NCBI GenBank assembly: GCA_009103225.1
Contig: RHPI01003079.1
Span: 28,377 to 92,376, forward strand
Length of the DNA: 64,000 bases
Source: Chlorokybus atmophyticus
Taxonomy: Eukaryota; Streptophyta; Chlorokybophyceae; Chlorokybales; Chlorokybaceae
Direction: 5' to 3'
In this document: positions 12,589-22,473 of the stretch, in pieces
Layout: each line of letters begins with the position of its first letter
Position numbering within the stretch: position 1 is the first letter of the stretch
Translations under genes and position numbers: made by a program
The notes under the pieces: generated by a model
Told to the model about the DNA's origin: nothing
The model's database searches: none
What the model saw: only the letters and a program-made list of their open reading frames with translations

Positions 12589-14608
12589 TTAGTCATTAAC
12601 TACAAAAGGGTCTTCGGACGTTGCACTGGTGGTGGCTGCATGTGATATTGATGCCTCATTGCTCGAGGCATGAAAGAACTCGTGCAAGCATGTCTGGTGC
12701 GAGAAGCCAAATAGCTGATGACGAATTACCACATTGCGGATGTGCCGCAACGCCAACTGTAGATGCTCAGGCATAAAGCACTCACCGCCGGCGACAAAGG
12801 CCTCAACACTGTCCAAGTGCTGAAGACACCCGAACGTCGTCACAACCGGCGGTGCGCACTCATCATCATCTGCAATGTGTTATGTGACAATTATGAGAAG
12901 GAAAGCTACGTACGGTGTGCACGTGCACACGTACACACCTTCCGCGGCGGGATCAACGATGTCGTCCGTTAGTGGAGTCAGTGCCCCAACGCTCATAAAA
13001 ATGTCCTCGTCACATTGGCTAGCCTCAGTAGGAAGATGATTATCCCCCTCGACGAACTCCTCAGCGGAGAGCATGTCAACACGCGGATTGGGCAAACGCT
13101 GCAACATCTCACCCATGTCGTGTATCACCGTGTGAATGATGCGCTCGGTGTCGAAAGGGGCCTCATACCATTCTGTGGGGGTGATGCCAGTCTTCCTCCA
13201 GCAGTTGGCAATGGTTGTGGCAGTCAGCTCGTCCCACGCCTCACGATTCCACATCATGGCTTCACGCGATCTGCACCTTCACTTTACTCAAGTCGAGGGT
13301 GGGGTCTGCATCATGTTGCTGGAGAAGATGCTGCACAAGCTTCCTTTCGTACCTGCACATAAAGACCATCGACGACGTGATGTACACCATAGAAACCTCT
13401 GACAAACAAGGGGGCTCGGGCCCCCCAACCTAAAAATTTCTGATATCTTGATAGAAATAAAGGCTTTGTTTGTTCATAACACGGAATGTATTGTGACTTA
13501 CCTAGCCTTATGCAGCGATGATGCCAGCATCCAAAGGTTGCACTCTGGATGTGGTGTTAGTCGGAAGAAACAGACACTTTATGTGGCTTAGGGACAGCGT
13601 TCGGAAGCCTTCTTCCATGCCCTGTTCTGCATACACGCAGGCATGCGTTGAGGAGTTGTCCATCATCAGCAAGATGTGGCGGTTTTGTGGCTTCATATCT
13701 AAATTGAAGGCACACAACCATCGGCTGAAGACCTGTTGCAAGCATCACAACGGTGAGTGACATGTACAATCCATGCATATGCAGCTGCAGATGAAGTTGC
13801 ATGTGCACATGCACTCACCCCGGAGTTCATCCAAGTCTTCTTGTTGTAGTCGTAGTCAACGCCAATGCGGATAAGCGTCGAAGTGCTGCCAAAGGACTTC
13901 GGACGCTTATAAATGGCGATGATGAGGGTTGGTCGCTTTTCAGAACCATCAGCGTTGACACACAAAACTGCCGTGATTCTGGCCTTTTCTCGCTTGCCCC
14001 CCTCTAGCTTCCTCCGATGCAACTACTCATGTACGACGCGGACGTGCTTCATTGAACACTCCGCTCTCATCCATGTTCCATACATCAATGATGCAATATG
14101 TTGCTAGGATCAAAGGCAATTCACTACGAGCAGCATCCACACCCTCCGCATCTGCATCAGCTGCTTTGCCATGCAGAGTTTTTGCAGCAATTGAATGACG
14201 CTTCTTGAAACGGTGCACCCAACCTTGCCAAGCATTGAAGCCTTCTATGCCTAATCGGTTGGCAAAATCTAATGCTTTCCCCATCAACAGTGCATCAGTG
14301 ATCAACGCATTGCATGCTCTGACCTGTGCAAACCACTCATACAATCCATCTTCTGAACTAGGATGAGCCCCAACCCGCAGCTTTTGTTTTTGGCCGCATG
14401 CTTGCCACCCACACAACGCATCGGCTATTTGCTGTCGCTGTTTATTAAGAAGTTTGGAGAGCGAACTCTGCTTGATAGTGAACGTCAACTCAATTCTAAT
14501 AAGAGCAATCAACTTCGCTTGCTTAAGACCTTTATTGGCGTTACACAACTTAAAGATGCGCTGCTTGTCTTTTAGAGGAAGGTTATCACACTTAATTTGT
14601 GCGGCCAT
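12589..14608 (-). pseudogene. Tigger/pogo-type DDE transposase, spliced, two frameshifts
   Basis: Related to the Tigger/pogo branch of Tc1-mariner DNA transposases. The first block (14608 to about 14030) begins MAAQIKCDNLP, contains a CENP-B-like helix-turn-helix half and ends at the first catalytic Asp in NMDESG. The next blocks are about 14022-13819 (ITAVLCVNADGSEKRPT), 13732-13508 (ILLMMDNSSTH, then FLPTNTTSRVQPLDAGII, a hallmark of the family), 13352-12939 (TTIANCWRKTGI) and 12869-12589 (acidic tail). GT-AG junctions at 13819/13732 and 12939/12869 are convincing. A one-base shift near 14028 and another near 13255 break the frame where the family alignment predicts continuity, and the exit after DAGIIAA runs into TAA. 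An older mobile element, or an assembly with indel errors. I could not identify TIRs. Confidence 0.75.
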
Positions 14609-15104
14609 GCTGACCTACACCAACAATCACACACTACATTAATGTATATGCATACACTGAATGTACTTGCATGCACTGCATGTGCGTTGAAAATCCTTAT
14701 CTGTTGAGCGCCAGCAGCGGCGCTGCAACAGCCGTGACCAGCTAGCCGCCCTACAAGTTGAGCGGCATGCCCATCAACTATACCCCACCCGCCGCCGCCC
14801 GCTGCCCCAACCTGCATCTCCTCACCGCCATCGCTACCGTCCGAAGTGGCGGCGGTGATGCTTTGCAACGCTAAGTTACATCAAGATACAGTGCATTATA
14901 TGCATCACGCCCATCATGCTGCGCCTTATGCATCACACCTGCACCCCTATAACAAGCATACCCTCACTCAAACTTACGACTTTCATTATAAAAAAATATG
15001 TTCGCTGCGGTTAGTCATATTCTCTTGAGACGCATAATTTGCATGTAGAACGTTTGATAATCTCATATTGAATGATACCAACGGGGTTATTCTCTTGAAA
15101 CGAG
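14609..15104. other. Possible 5' region of the Tigger gene; otherwise no gene
   Basis: A minus-strand open segment near 14868-14700 is Ala/Gly-rich and followed by a plausible acceptor (ggtgtag) just before the transposase ATG. It could be a 5' exon, but nothing in its sequence proves this. Confidence 0.25.
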
Positions 15105-15360
15105 TTCTGTTGGCGGGGGTGGATTGTATGCACCTGGTCCAAATGGTTGCGGAAGTCCGGACCATGTGTGATCTGCGGCTGGATGCCGCGGCCGGAGGGG
15201 CATGTCGCCGGTCCAACTGTCCATGACAATACAAACCATGCTTGGTCCGACTGTAAATGGATTGAAACCCTAATCCGGCTGTCTATTCTTGTACAAATCA
15301 TGCACGGCGCGTTGCGTCGCAAAGGCGCACCGTGCATGGTTCGTACTATGGTTTGCACTG
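15105..15360. repeat. GGTCC/GGACC palindromic repeat, copy 2 (diverged)
   Basis: Contains spaced ggtcc/ggacc units, ccgcggccgg and a gcacggcgcg...gcgcaccgtgc foldback near 15301-15333. Same compositional style as copies at 11965-12135 and 18871-19180, but too diverged to align confidently. Confidence 0.45.
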
Positions 15361-15483
15361 CTGACTTAGATGACTTGCAGCAGCACAGCAGTTTGTACAC
15401 GTCAGCAGAGTCCAAGTGTACGAGCTTGGCAGCCGACAGTGCCAATGGAGGCATTGCGGGACCGTTGCTGCTAATGGCGCTGG

Positions 15484-15513
15484 AGCGGCGGCGGCGGCGG
15501 CGGCGGCGGCGAG
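15484..15513. repeat. (CGG)n trinucleotide tract
   Basis: About nine nearly pure gcg/gcc repeats. Translates to poly-Arg, poly-Ala or poly-Gly depending on frame. Confidence 0.8.
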
Positions 15514-15821
15514 CGGTGGGTGGTGTTACTCTTATGTATTGCGCTACTTTGCCATCTCTTTGCTAGTACAAGCAGCAATTGTTCGTGTGTATGTGTGTGA
15601 CTGTTTGTACTATCAAAGCATAAGCACACGCAGCTGTGCTGCTGCAGCGGGAAAAGGTAACAACGGTAGTTGCTGCTACCGCTTTTACACTTGCTTGTTG
15701 TGATTATTGTTGACTTCAAGTGGGATTGATTACTTCTTTGTGAACTTGCTACCATTGTTTGCATTGTTGTCGTTTTCGAAGAGTGTGCTGTTTTTTGCTT
15801 GGTTGTTGTGCTTGTGACTGC

Positions 15822-16012
15822 TGCTGCAGCGCAACAGCAAGGACGATGATTGCCAACTGAAGCTGCAACAACAGTCGCAGCAGTTGCTACATCCTCAGCA
15901 GCTGTACCTACAGCCATCACAGCAGGTACAGCCGCACACTTTCAACAAGCCTCAACTGTCAATCGACTGCCCACACCTATCGTCAATTCCTAGACAGTCA
16001 CTTACACATGTC
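15822..16012 (+). other. Glutamine-rich open segment, possible exon
   Basis: The + frame after an acceptor-like ctgctgcag reads as a Gln-rich segment (LQQQSQQLLHPQQL, then YLQPSQQVQP) before degrading into tgca-rich sequence. Such runs occur in algal regulatory proteins but also arise from CAG microsatellites. No neighbouring exon was found, so this is only a candidate. Confidence 0.2.
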
Positions 16013-16509
16013 TGTAGGAAAGCACATCTGCATGCATGCACACATTCTTGTACGCGCGCTTGTGCAGTTGCTTAATGTTGTGTACTCATTCATGTCTTGC
16101 AATTTTGAACTAGGCAGCTACAAGCATTGTTAACAAAGCTACACTATCTGCGCAGGAGAGTTGTGAGATGCTTTTATTGAGTAGCTACCATCTGCTCCGT
16201 GCTTGTTGCCGGAGCTGGAGGACCATCAACAAGGAGGGTTGCCCGCTGCCTTAATGCACCACGCCGTCATTTGCATGCTGGCCACATGTGTGTGTCTATG
16301 CCTCATACGCGCTCGGCACACGCTCTCTCACACATGCGCATGCACGCGCACACATTAAACTCGCACACAGGCAGTCAGCTTTGCAAGCACCTAGCAAGCT
16401 ACTGTCCACTTGTCTGCCTGCATTTATGTGAGCATGCATAGTGCTTTGCTGGCACTAATGCGTGCGCCGACGCACACGCACGCGCACACGTGTTATGCAT
16501 ACCTCAGTG

Positions 16510-17407
16510 ACTGCACCCCAGCCCAGGTTGGACCCTCGCAATGGAGGGGAAGGCATGGTGTTCGACGAGGCGACTGGCAAGCTGGAAGAATCCAATGCAC
16601 GCGAATGCGAGCATGCCATGGGCTTCTTTCTCAACAGCATCACGGAATCGCAACTGATTAACAGTGTCAGTTACTCGGTCGCGCCATAGACCAAAACAGC
16701 ATGGTCTGGCTACTGGAGCTCAGCTTTGGATAACAGGACTGCCATGTGTCTTTCGAAGATCTCGAACACTTGGCGGGTGGGTGGGCTGATTGCATTGCCG
16801 ACATCAAAGCAGCTCACAGCCCTCGAGGTTGCGCACATGGAGGAGCAAGCAGCATTAACAGTGGAAGACATCCCCGTGGTTGCCAACGCAACGTCATGGG
16901 ACCGCCCCATTTGCCATAAAGGACACACGAGAAACTGGAGGCGCTTCTCAACAATAGGAGGAGCCAATTCATCGTCACCGTAAAGGAATCAGATACATAT
17001 TCGGTGTATCACATGGATAATGAGTTGGTGGACATCGAGCCGGTGTTCCAATGGCAATACAAGCTCTTCAAGCTTAGAGAAGACCTGGTGAAGGAGAGAT
17101 GCAAGGCTCTGCTTGATGCAGGCCTTATTGAGGACTATACATTGGACTTTGCAGCCGCGACGGTCATGCCACTGATGAAGGATTTAGCAGGCAACTGAAC
17201 AGAACGGCGCATGTGCGGCGACTACCACCCCCTCAACAATAAGACCAAGCAAGACAGGTACTCAATGCCCGCAGCGGAGGGTATCTTTCATGATATAGGA
17301 GACTGCATAGTCTTCAGCATCTTCGACATGCGTCAAGGGTACAACCAAATCGCCATCAAGAACGAGGGCAAGCACAAGACCTCCTTCTAATGCAATCGAC
17401 AGCTGTA
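16510..17407 (+). pseudogene. Decayed Ty3/gypsy pol: methyltransferase tail and RT start
   Basis: Same family as the long pol at 33742-39729. 16545-16690 corresponds to methyltransferase motifs IX-X (NARECEHAMGF versus NARERERAMGF). 16990-17400 corresponds to the palm entry of RT (KALLDAGLIE, then CGDYHPLNNKTKQDRY and FSIFDMRQGYNQIAIK). There are several frameshifts and a stop after LAGN. The RT is interrupted at 17407 by a solo LTR and resumes at 18324. The methyltransferase-RT order in this diverged copy shows the fusion is ancestral in the family. Confidence 0.8.
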
Positions 17408-18327
17408 TGTCGTGCCTTCACTCCTCGTTGCTTGAACTCGCCGTACAACCTCCTTGCCATGCATGTCAGCATGCTAGTGTACACCACGAGACACTGTTGT
17501 GCTGTCTCAAATCACCACTCATCTCACGAGGGGGACACAGACACATGAAAGATGCGCGTCACCTAGCAAAAGGAAGGCAAGATGACCCCAACTTGACTTG
17601 CAATCAGCCGTTTGCTCATGAAGCTCAGTCCTCACCCATGCTAAGGCAGCTCATACGGTGCATCAAGGTCGCAACAATAATTCACACTCCTTCATGCAAG
17701 GCAACCAAGCAAGGCTCACGCGCGCACACACGCAAGCATGCACACACGCATACACTCAGTCAAAAACCTCTTCCCGAAGGCTTTGCTTGCACTCCAGTGA
17801 GCCAACTTGCATTCAACCAACTGTAACACAAGCTAGCTAAGGCTTATATACCACCGTTGAGTCCATGCCCAACCAACTCCTAACCAACTCTTCAACTTCC
17901 AATGACTTACAGGCTGCACCAGCTACATAACAGTCATTATGAGGCCAATAAGTGGTAGTAAATGGATAGCAATGGCTCCCCAAAGCTTATCCTCTTCAAG
18001 TACACTCCAAGACGCATCTTTTGAGTCCATCCCCACGCCAAACCACCACTCCGATTGTCATTTACATCTGTTAAAAGTCATGACTCCAAAAAAGCTGCGC
18101 GGGATACCATACTAACTCGATTACGCCGAGAACTCTGTATCTGGCTATGGATACGCCTCGAATACGCCTCCCACTCTTAAAGCACGACCCAAACTCGAGT
18201 CCCAAGTGAAAACCTAACATGAAGAGCCTCTATAATGGCTCAGGGCTCCAAAGTCATAGGGCGCATGTATGCTGCCAGCCCCGAGGGCACCATGCACATG
18301 ACACTACATGCTCGCGCATGACATGTA
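17404..18327. mobile_element. Solo LTR with 4-bp target site duplication
   Basis: Sequence 17408-18323 (916 bp) begins TGTCGTGCC and ends GCATGACA (TG...CA). It is flanked by TGTA at 17404-17407 and 18324-18327, and removing it together with one TGTA restores the RT sequence seen in the intact copy (cagctgtaccagtgg). The 3' 784 bp recur at 46349-47128 and 51566-52345. It contains no open frame of note, an ac/gc-rich segment near 17715-17755 and an isolated tatata near 17844. The parent element's internal region was not found in this window. Confidence 0.85.
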
Positions 18328-18870
18328 CCAATAAAAGGTGATGCCGTTTGGGCTCAAGAACGCCCCCGCCAAGTTCCAGCGCGTCATGGACATAGCCTTG
18401 AAGGATTGAACTTCGCGCAGTGCCACATCTACGATGTCCTTGTCTGCCGCATCAAAGAACACAAAGAACACCTTCAGCACATTGAGGCGGTGCTGATGCG
18501 ATCGAGGGAGTGGGGATGATGGTGCACCACGACAAATGCACCTTCTTCACCCACAAGGTGCCGTACTTAGGGCACATGATTGTGCCGCACGGGGTGTATG
18601 TACAGCAGGCAAAGGTAGCAGCTATCTCCACCCCCGCAGACCTCACGCGTCTGCGCGCCTTTTGAGGCCTTGCCAACTACCATCTGCGGTTCGTGAAGAA
18701 CTTCATTAATATCGCGCCGGCCTTCAACGAGCTATTAAAGAAGGAGTTGGAGTTCGCATGGAAGAAGCCACAGCAGCAGGCCTTTAAAGAGCTGGAGAGC
18801 AGGCTCACCACTGCTCCCAACCTTCAACGCCCTGAGTACGCTTATGCTTTATTCCTTTATACCTATTAGA
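18328..18870 (+). pseudogene. Decayed gypsy RT/RNase H continuation
   Basis: Continues the copy broken at 17407: MPFGLKNAPAKFQRVMD, then CTFFTHKVPYLGHMIV, then the RNase H entry, ending where the inverted-terminus insertion begins at 18871. It resumes at 27222 (SKLGMGAVLVQHD). Several frameshifts and stops. The catalytic YIDD has become a degraded HIYDV-like sequence. Confidence 0.8.
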
Positions 18871-19180
18871 CACACGGATTGACGTTCGGGGACCATACAT
18901 GGTCCTTCCACGGACCCCGCGGGCCACGATTGTCTGGTCCGCGAGGGACGGACCGTCTATGGTCCTTTTGGGGCCCCGATACCTGGCGCGCAAGCGCGGA
19001 CCACACATGGTCCGTGCCGCACCTTGTATGGTGCGGCACGGACCTGTACTCTACGCTGGTTCCTGGATGCGGACCAGGAGTGGGCCCGCGGCTCAGCGGC
19101 CCGGCAGCCGAGCACCGTACATGGTCCGTGCCGCACCATGTATGGGGCGGCATGGACCAGCAATGTTGCTGGTTGGCGGC
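18871..19180. repeat. GGTCC/GGACC palindromic subterminal repeat (left)
   Basis: Dense ggtcc/ggacc palindromes including ggaccatacatggtcc, ggaccacacatggtcc and accttgtatggtgcggcacgg. It begins with the 37-bp terminus. Homologous to 11965-12135, and related inverted sequence lies at 26925-27221. Confidence 0.75.
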
Positions 19181-19307
19181 CCTGCAGGGCGCGCTACACG
19201 TGTACCATGACTGGAGTATCGTTATTGCATGTACGAGTACATAGGTACATTGTGTATCATCATTTAATAAATGACAGGCCGCACCGACTGTCGCCGCTTA
19301 CCATAAA

Positions 19308-19408
19308 GTGGACGGTCGCAAATGGTCGGCGGCTGTCAATGTATATTGACAGCCGGCTGTCCATGTACAATTTAACTTGACAGCCGCCGACCAGTTGCGG
19401 CTGTCCAC
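19308..19408. repeat. Hairpin with 32-base arms
   Basis: Arms 19308-19339 and 19377-19408 pair with only a few mismatches; the inner 16 bases (ggtcggcggctgtcaa) are perfect. The loop itself contains the small palindrome tgtcaatgtatattgaca. MITE-like foldback. Confidence 0.75.
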
Positions 19409-19419
19409 TTGTGGTCTAT

Positions 19420-19508
19420 ATATGTATATATGGATATGTGTATACATATAAATATATGTGAATATACACACATATATATATATATGTATATGCATATATA
19501 TACATATG

Positions 19509-19540
<32 letters not shown>

Positions 19541-19545
19541 CATGT
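19420..19545. repeat. TATA/TG microsatellite
   Basis: Alternating tatata, acatat and (tg)n. Reads as poly Tyr-Ile in either strand and has no gene. Confidence 0.85.
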
Positions 19546-20357
19546 GTTTAGGCTTAAGGCATTTACAAGCAAAAATTGTCGTCGTGTTGCGGCCGCAATT
19601 TGCAGCCGTGCAATTAATTCATATCTATAATTTCATGTACATACATCGTCGTAAGTATTTTGATGCGCGTACACATGTGCATTTAGACCTTTCATATGCA
19701 AAATTGCATACGTCTGAAGTAATGTATAACAACATGAATATATATATATATAAAAAGTACTATAATTATCCATAATAAAGTTAGTGTAAATACTAATATC
19801 AAATTTACATCCATGCGTAGCGCGTGTTTATTACATTATATATAGTTTGTTGGTCATCACATTATCATAATGTTCACAACCGTTGATATCATACCATGAA
19901 TACATATGTTAATCCTGTTCGTATGTTGCATTATTAAGCGTAGTTTATAGTATGTTTCATTTAATGATTTACATGAAACGAAAGCAATGTCAGATGTTAT
20001 GACTTATAGCCTTACTTGTATAACCTCAGTAATGGCCTATAAAAGCCTCATGCGACCACAGAATCATCAACAGCCCGATAAGGTACACTGGCTGCATTGA
20101 CAGTCGCAATTTGGCTACTATTGCTAAGCATTGTCACAATGACAGCCCCTAACAAGTCTACAAATTGTACTGGCGTATTGACAACCGCCGAGTTCGCGGC
20201 TACCAGTATGTAGTTTACCACCGTCCATGTAATTGGTACAGCTATGAATGCTACAGTTGCATGGGCTCAGCCTATGGGCCTATAACAGTGACAATCTCCG
20301 ACTGTCCATCGGCAATTACTGCCGCCGGCCAACAGTCGCCAAGCGGCGCATGCAATA
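19546..20357. other. AT-rich spacer, no gene seen
   Basis: Markedly AT-richer than the surrounding retrotransposons. Left of the DIRS-like element and inside the inverted-terminus insertion. No domain recognised in any frame. Confidence 0.45.
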
Positions 20358-20524
20358 CATTATACTACTTTGCACACGATGAGCGATTTACGTTCCTTTT
20401 GTCACAAACAACAATCCTACCTACAGTCCAACTTTGGCAAGAACACCCAAGCCCTACGATGCAACGCATTCATCGTTATAGTTGTGGTTTACACGATGAA
20501 CGACTGTAGATGCATCAAACATTC
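20358..20524. repeat. Split direct repeat A1
   Basis: 167 bp, nearly identical to 20938-21104; begins cattatactactttgcac and ends gcatcaaacattc. Outer left terminus of the DIRS-like element. Confidence 0.85.
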
Positions 20525-20755
20525 GGGACGTACCGACGGTGGTTGATAATGACGCGTATCACCGTCGATGTAACGACACGAACGTACGGTGATAAACACG
20601 CTGTTCGCATGACCCGGATCCTCGTTACATGTCATGAACGCATTCGGATTCATAATCGGCTCAGCTTGATCAACATTGCGAATGCACTGGCCAGCGCAAT
20701 CGAGACTAAGCGCATGTGTCTGGCGCAGTGGCGCAACAGGGTGGGGCGGGAAGGG

Positions 20756-20939
20756 CGAACTTTCGGCCGTCAGCGCCGCCGCCAGCGACGCCGCTGAGAT
20801 GACGGCCGCGACTAAACAGTAATTTGACACATGTGTGTGTCAACTAACCCTAGCGCTAACAACTAGTATTAATTAAATGGTTAACAGTTTGTTATTTCAA
20901 TTTAGCTGACCAATAGTCAGCCTCAACGAGTAATGACCA
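20756..20939. repeat. Split direct repeat B1
   Basis: 184 bp, nearly identical to 26485-26668; begins cgaactttcggccgtc and includes actagtattaattaaatgg. Directly abuts A2 with a shared ca dinucleotide, the expected recombination core. Confidence 0.85.
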
Positions 20940-21104
20940 TTATACTACTTTGCACACGATGAGCGATTTACATTCCTTTTGTCACAAACAACAATCCTAC
21001 CTATAGTCCAACTTTGGCAAGAACACATAAGCCCTACGATGCAACGCATTCGTCGTTATGGTTGTGGTTTACACGATGAACGACTGTAGATGCATCAAAC
21101 ATTC
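20938..21104. repeat. Split direct repeat A2
   Basis: Second copy of the A repeat. B1-A2 is the internal joined copy of the two outer termini A1 and B2, as in kangaroo and PAT. Confidence 0.85.
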
Positions 21105-21213
21105 TACCGCACCCTCCCAAGCATATATTAGTAGGTAAGGGTTATAGGTGTAGAGCTTGGTATAGTTTCTTGCCAAAGTTATAGTCAAGGTCATTGTGTT
21201 TAGTAGTTGAGTA

Positions 21214-22473
21214 ATGGTTTCTCTGTGTCCGCAGATGAATTTTGCACAGCGGTTGCAGCAAACCGCTGATGTGCAACGCACCGCACGCGCAGCAATTCGT
21301 CCTCAACCAATAACCAGTTGTAATCTGCGTGAGCGAGCTGCGGCAGCGCTGATAGATGTGGAGCGCATCAGCCGTGAAGCTGTCTGCGATGAGACTCGCA
21401 ATCAACGTAATCGCGTGTGGCAAGAGTTTGTCAACTATCTTGAACATCCTGAGCTGAGTATTGCTGTTGCCAACGTCACCACGGCAGTTGTCACAAGCTA
21501 CCTTGCTGGGCACTGGACCGACACACACATTGGCAAAGCTCGCAGGCTTGACCGCCATGGCCATCGCATGATCGCTAGCGCGACACTGGACAATGTCATT
21601 TCCCATCTCACATGCTCCTTCAGATTGCTGGAACGCATCAGCCCTTGGGACAGCGACAGGTCTGTGGGCAACCCGCTTCTGTCCATAGACGTGCGCGAGT
21701 TTCGCCACGGGTATGCGAAGATTGCTGCTCGGCAAGGCGTGCAACCTATTGCTGCTGTACCACTGGCGATGGATGACATGCGCACGCTGATCTACCACTT
21801 CCAGCAACAGCTGTCTACCACACCTCAGCCATCTACTGTCACACATGACAAGGCTGTGCTCTGGCGCGACTACACATTATGCATATACCTGTGGTGCACA
21901 TGGCAACGGGGTGGTGAAGGTGCGCGTTTACAAATGCACGAGATACAAGCGGCTGATTCAAGCTCAGGGCTAGCGGCCACTTTAACACATCTGAAAAATT
22001 ACAGCACGGGAGGTGCACCTACTATACAAGTGCGCAGCAGTGGTCTCCCTGTGGAGTTCTCTGAAGTGCTCTACGCCTATCTGACCTATTGTCGCAACAG
22101 CTCCTTTGCCATCACTGCTGGTCCTTTATTCCGACCTGTTGCAAAGAATAGGTTGAAGTGGGAAGAACACTGCATGTCAGGCAATTGTGCTTATCATGCC
22201 TTCGTGCGTTGCTGCAAGGCATGTGGCATTTATAGGCCGCACCTGGGGTTGCATTCCTTTCGGCGTGGTGCTGCACAGAGTGCCTTTCATGCCGGTGTCA
22301 CCCTGGAAGAAATACAAGCTCAAGGCACATGGAGAAGTCCTGTTATCATGCATCGTTATCTACATGAGAGGTATGCTTACCCAGTGCACAAAAGCACAAA
22401 TGTATGGGTAGCGTCCAGGGTTGATGCTGTTTGCGGGTACTCGCGCACCCCTTTGAAACCACTCAGGTCTTGA
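21214..22473 (+). CDS. Tyrosine recombinase of the DIRS-like element
   Basis: 419-codon intact frame. A Gln/Arg-rich N-terminal arm is followed by a core-binding domain (about residues 40-160) and the catalytic domain. Candidate catalytic residues: Arg232 in WQRGGEGARL, His347 and Arg350 in LGLHSFRRGAA, and nucleophile Tyr382 in IMHRYL. It would excise or integrate the circular DNA copy by recombination at the A/B junction. It is the only uninterrupted frame of this element apart from gag. Its 3' end overlaps the minus-strand pol frame by 114 bases, antisense. An earlier Met (residue 9) could be the start. Family certain, activity unknown. Confidence 0.85.
   Translation: MVSLCPQMNFAQRLQQTADVQRTARAAIRPQPITSCNLRERAAAALIDVERISREAVCDETRNQRNRVWQEFVNYLEHPELSIAVANVTTAVVTSYLAGHWTDTHIGKARRLDRHGHRMIASATLDNVISHLTCSFRLLERISPWDSDRSVGNPLLSIDVREFRHGYAKIAARQGVQPIAAVPLAMDDMRTLIYHFQQQLSTTPQPSTVTHDKAVLWRDYTLCIYLWCTWQRGGEGARLQMHEIQAADSSSGLAATLTHLKNYSTGGAPTIQVRSSGLPVEFSEVLYAYLTYCRNSSFAITAGPLFRPVAKNRLKWEEHCMSGNCAYHAFVRCCKACGIYRPHLGLHSFRRGAAQSAFHAGVTLEEIQAQGTWRSPVIMHRYLHERYAYPVHKSTNVWVASRVDAVCGYSRTPLKPLRS

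Noticed and set aside
15416-15703. Ala-rich protein over the CGG repeat
   Set aside because: Only a trinucleotide repeat and unrelated flanks; no neighbouring exon or domain.
18452-19244. Cys/Pro/Arg-rich frames over the GGTCC repeats
   Set aside because: Palindromic repeat DNA gives long frames on both strands; composition, not coding, explains them.
19298-19775. Tyr/Ile-rich small membrane-like proteins
   Set aside because: They are translations of a TATA/TG microsatellite in several frames.
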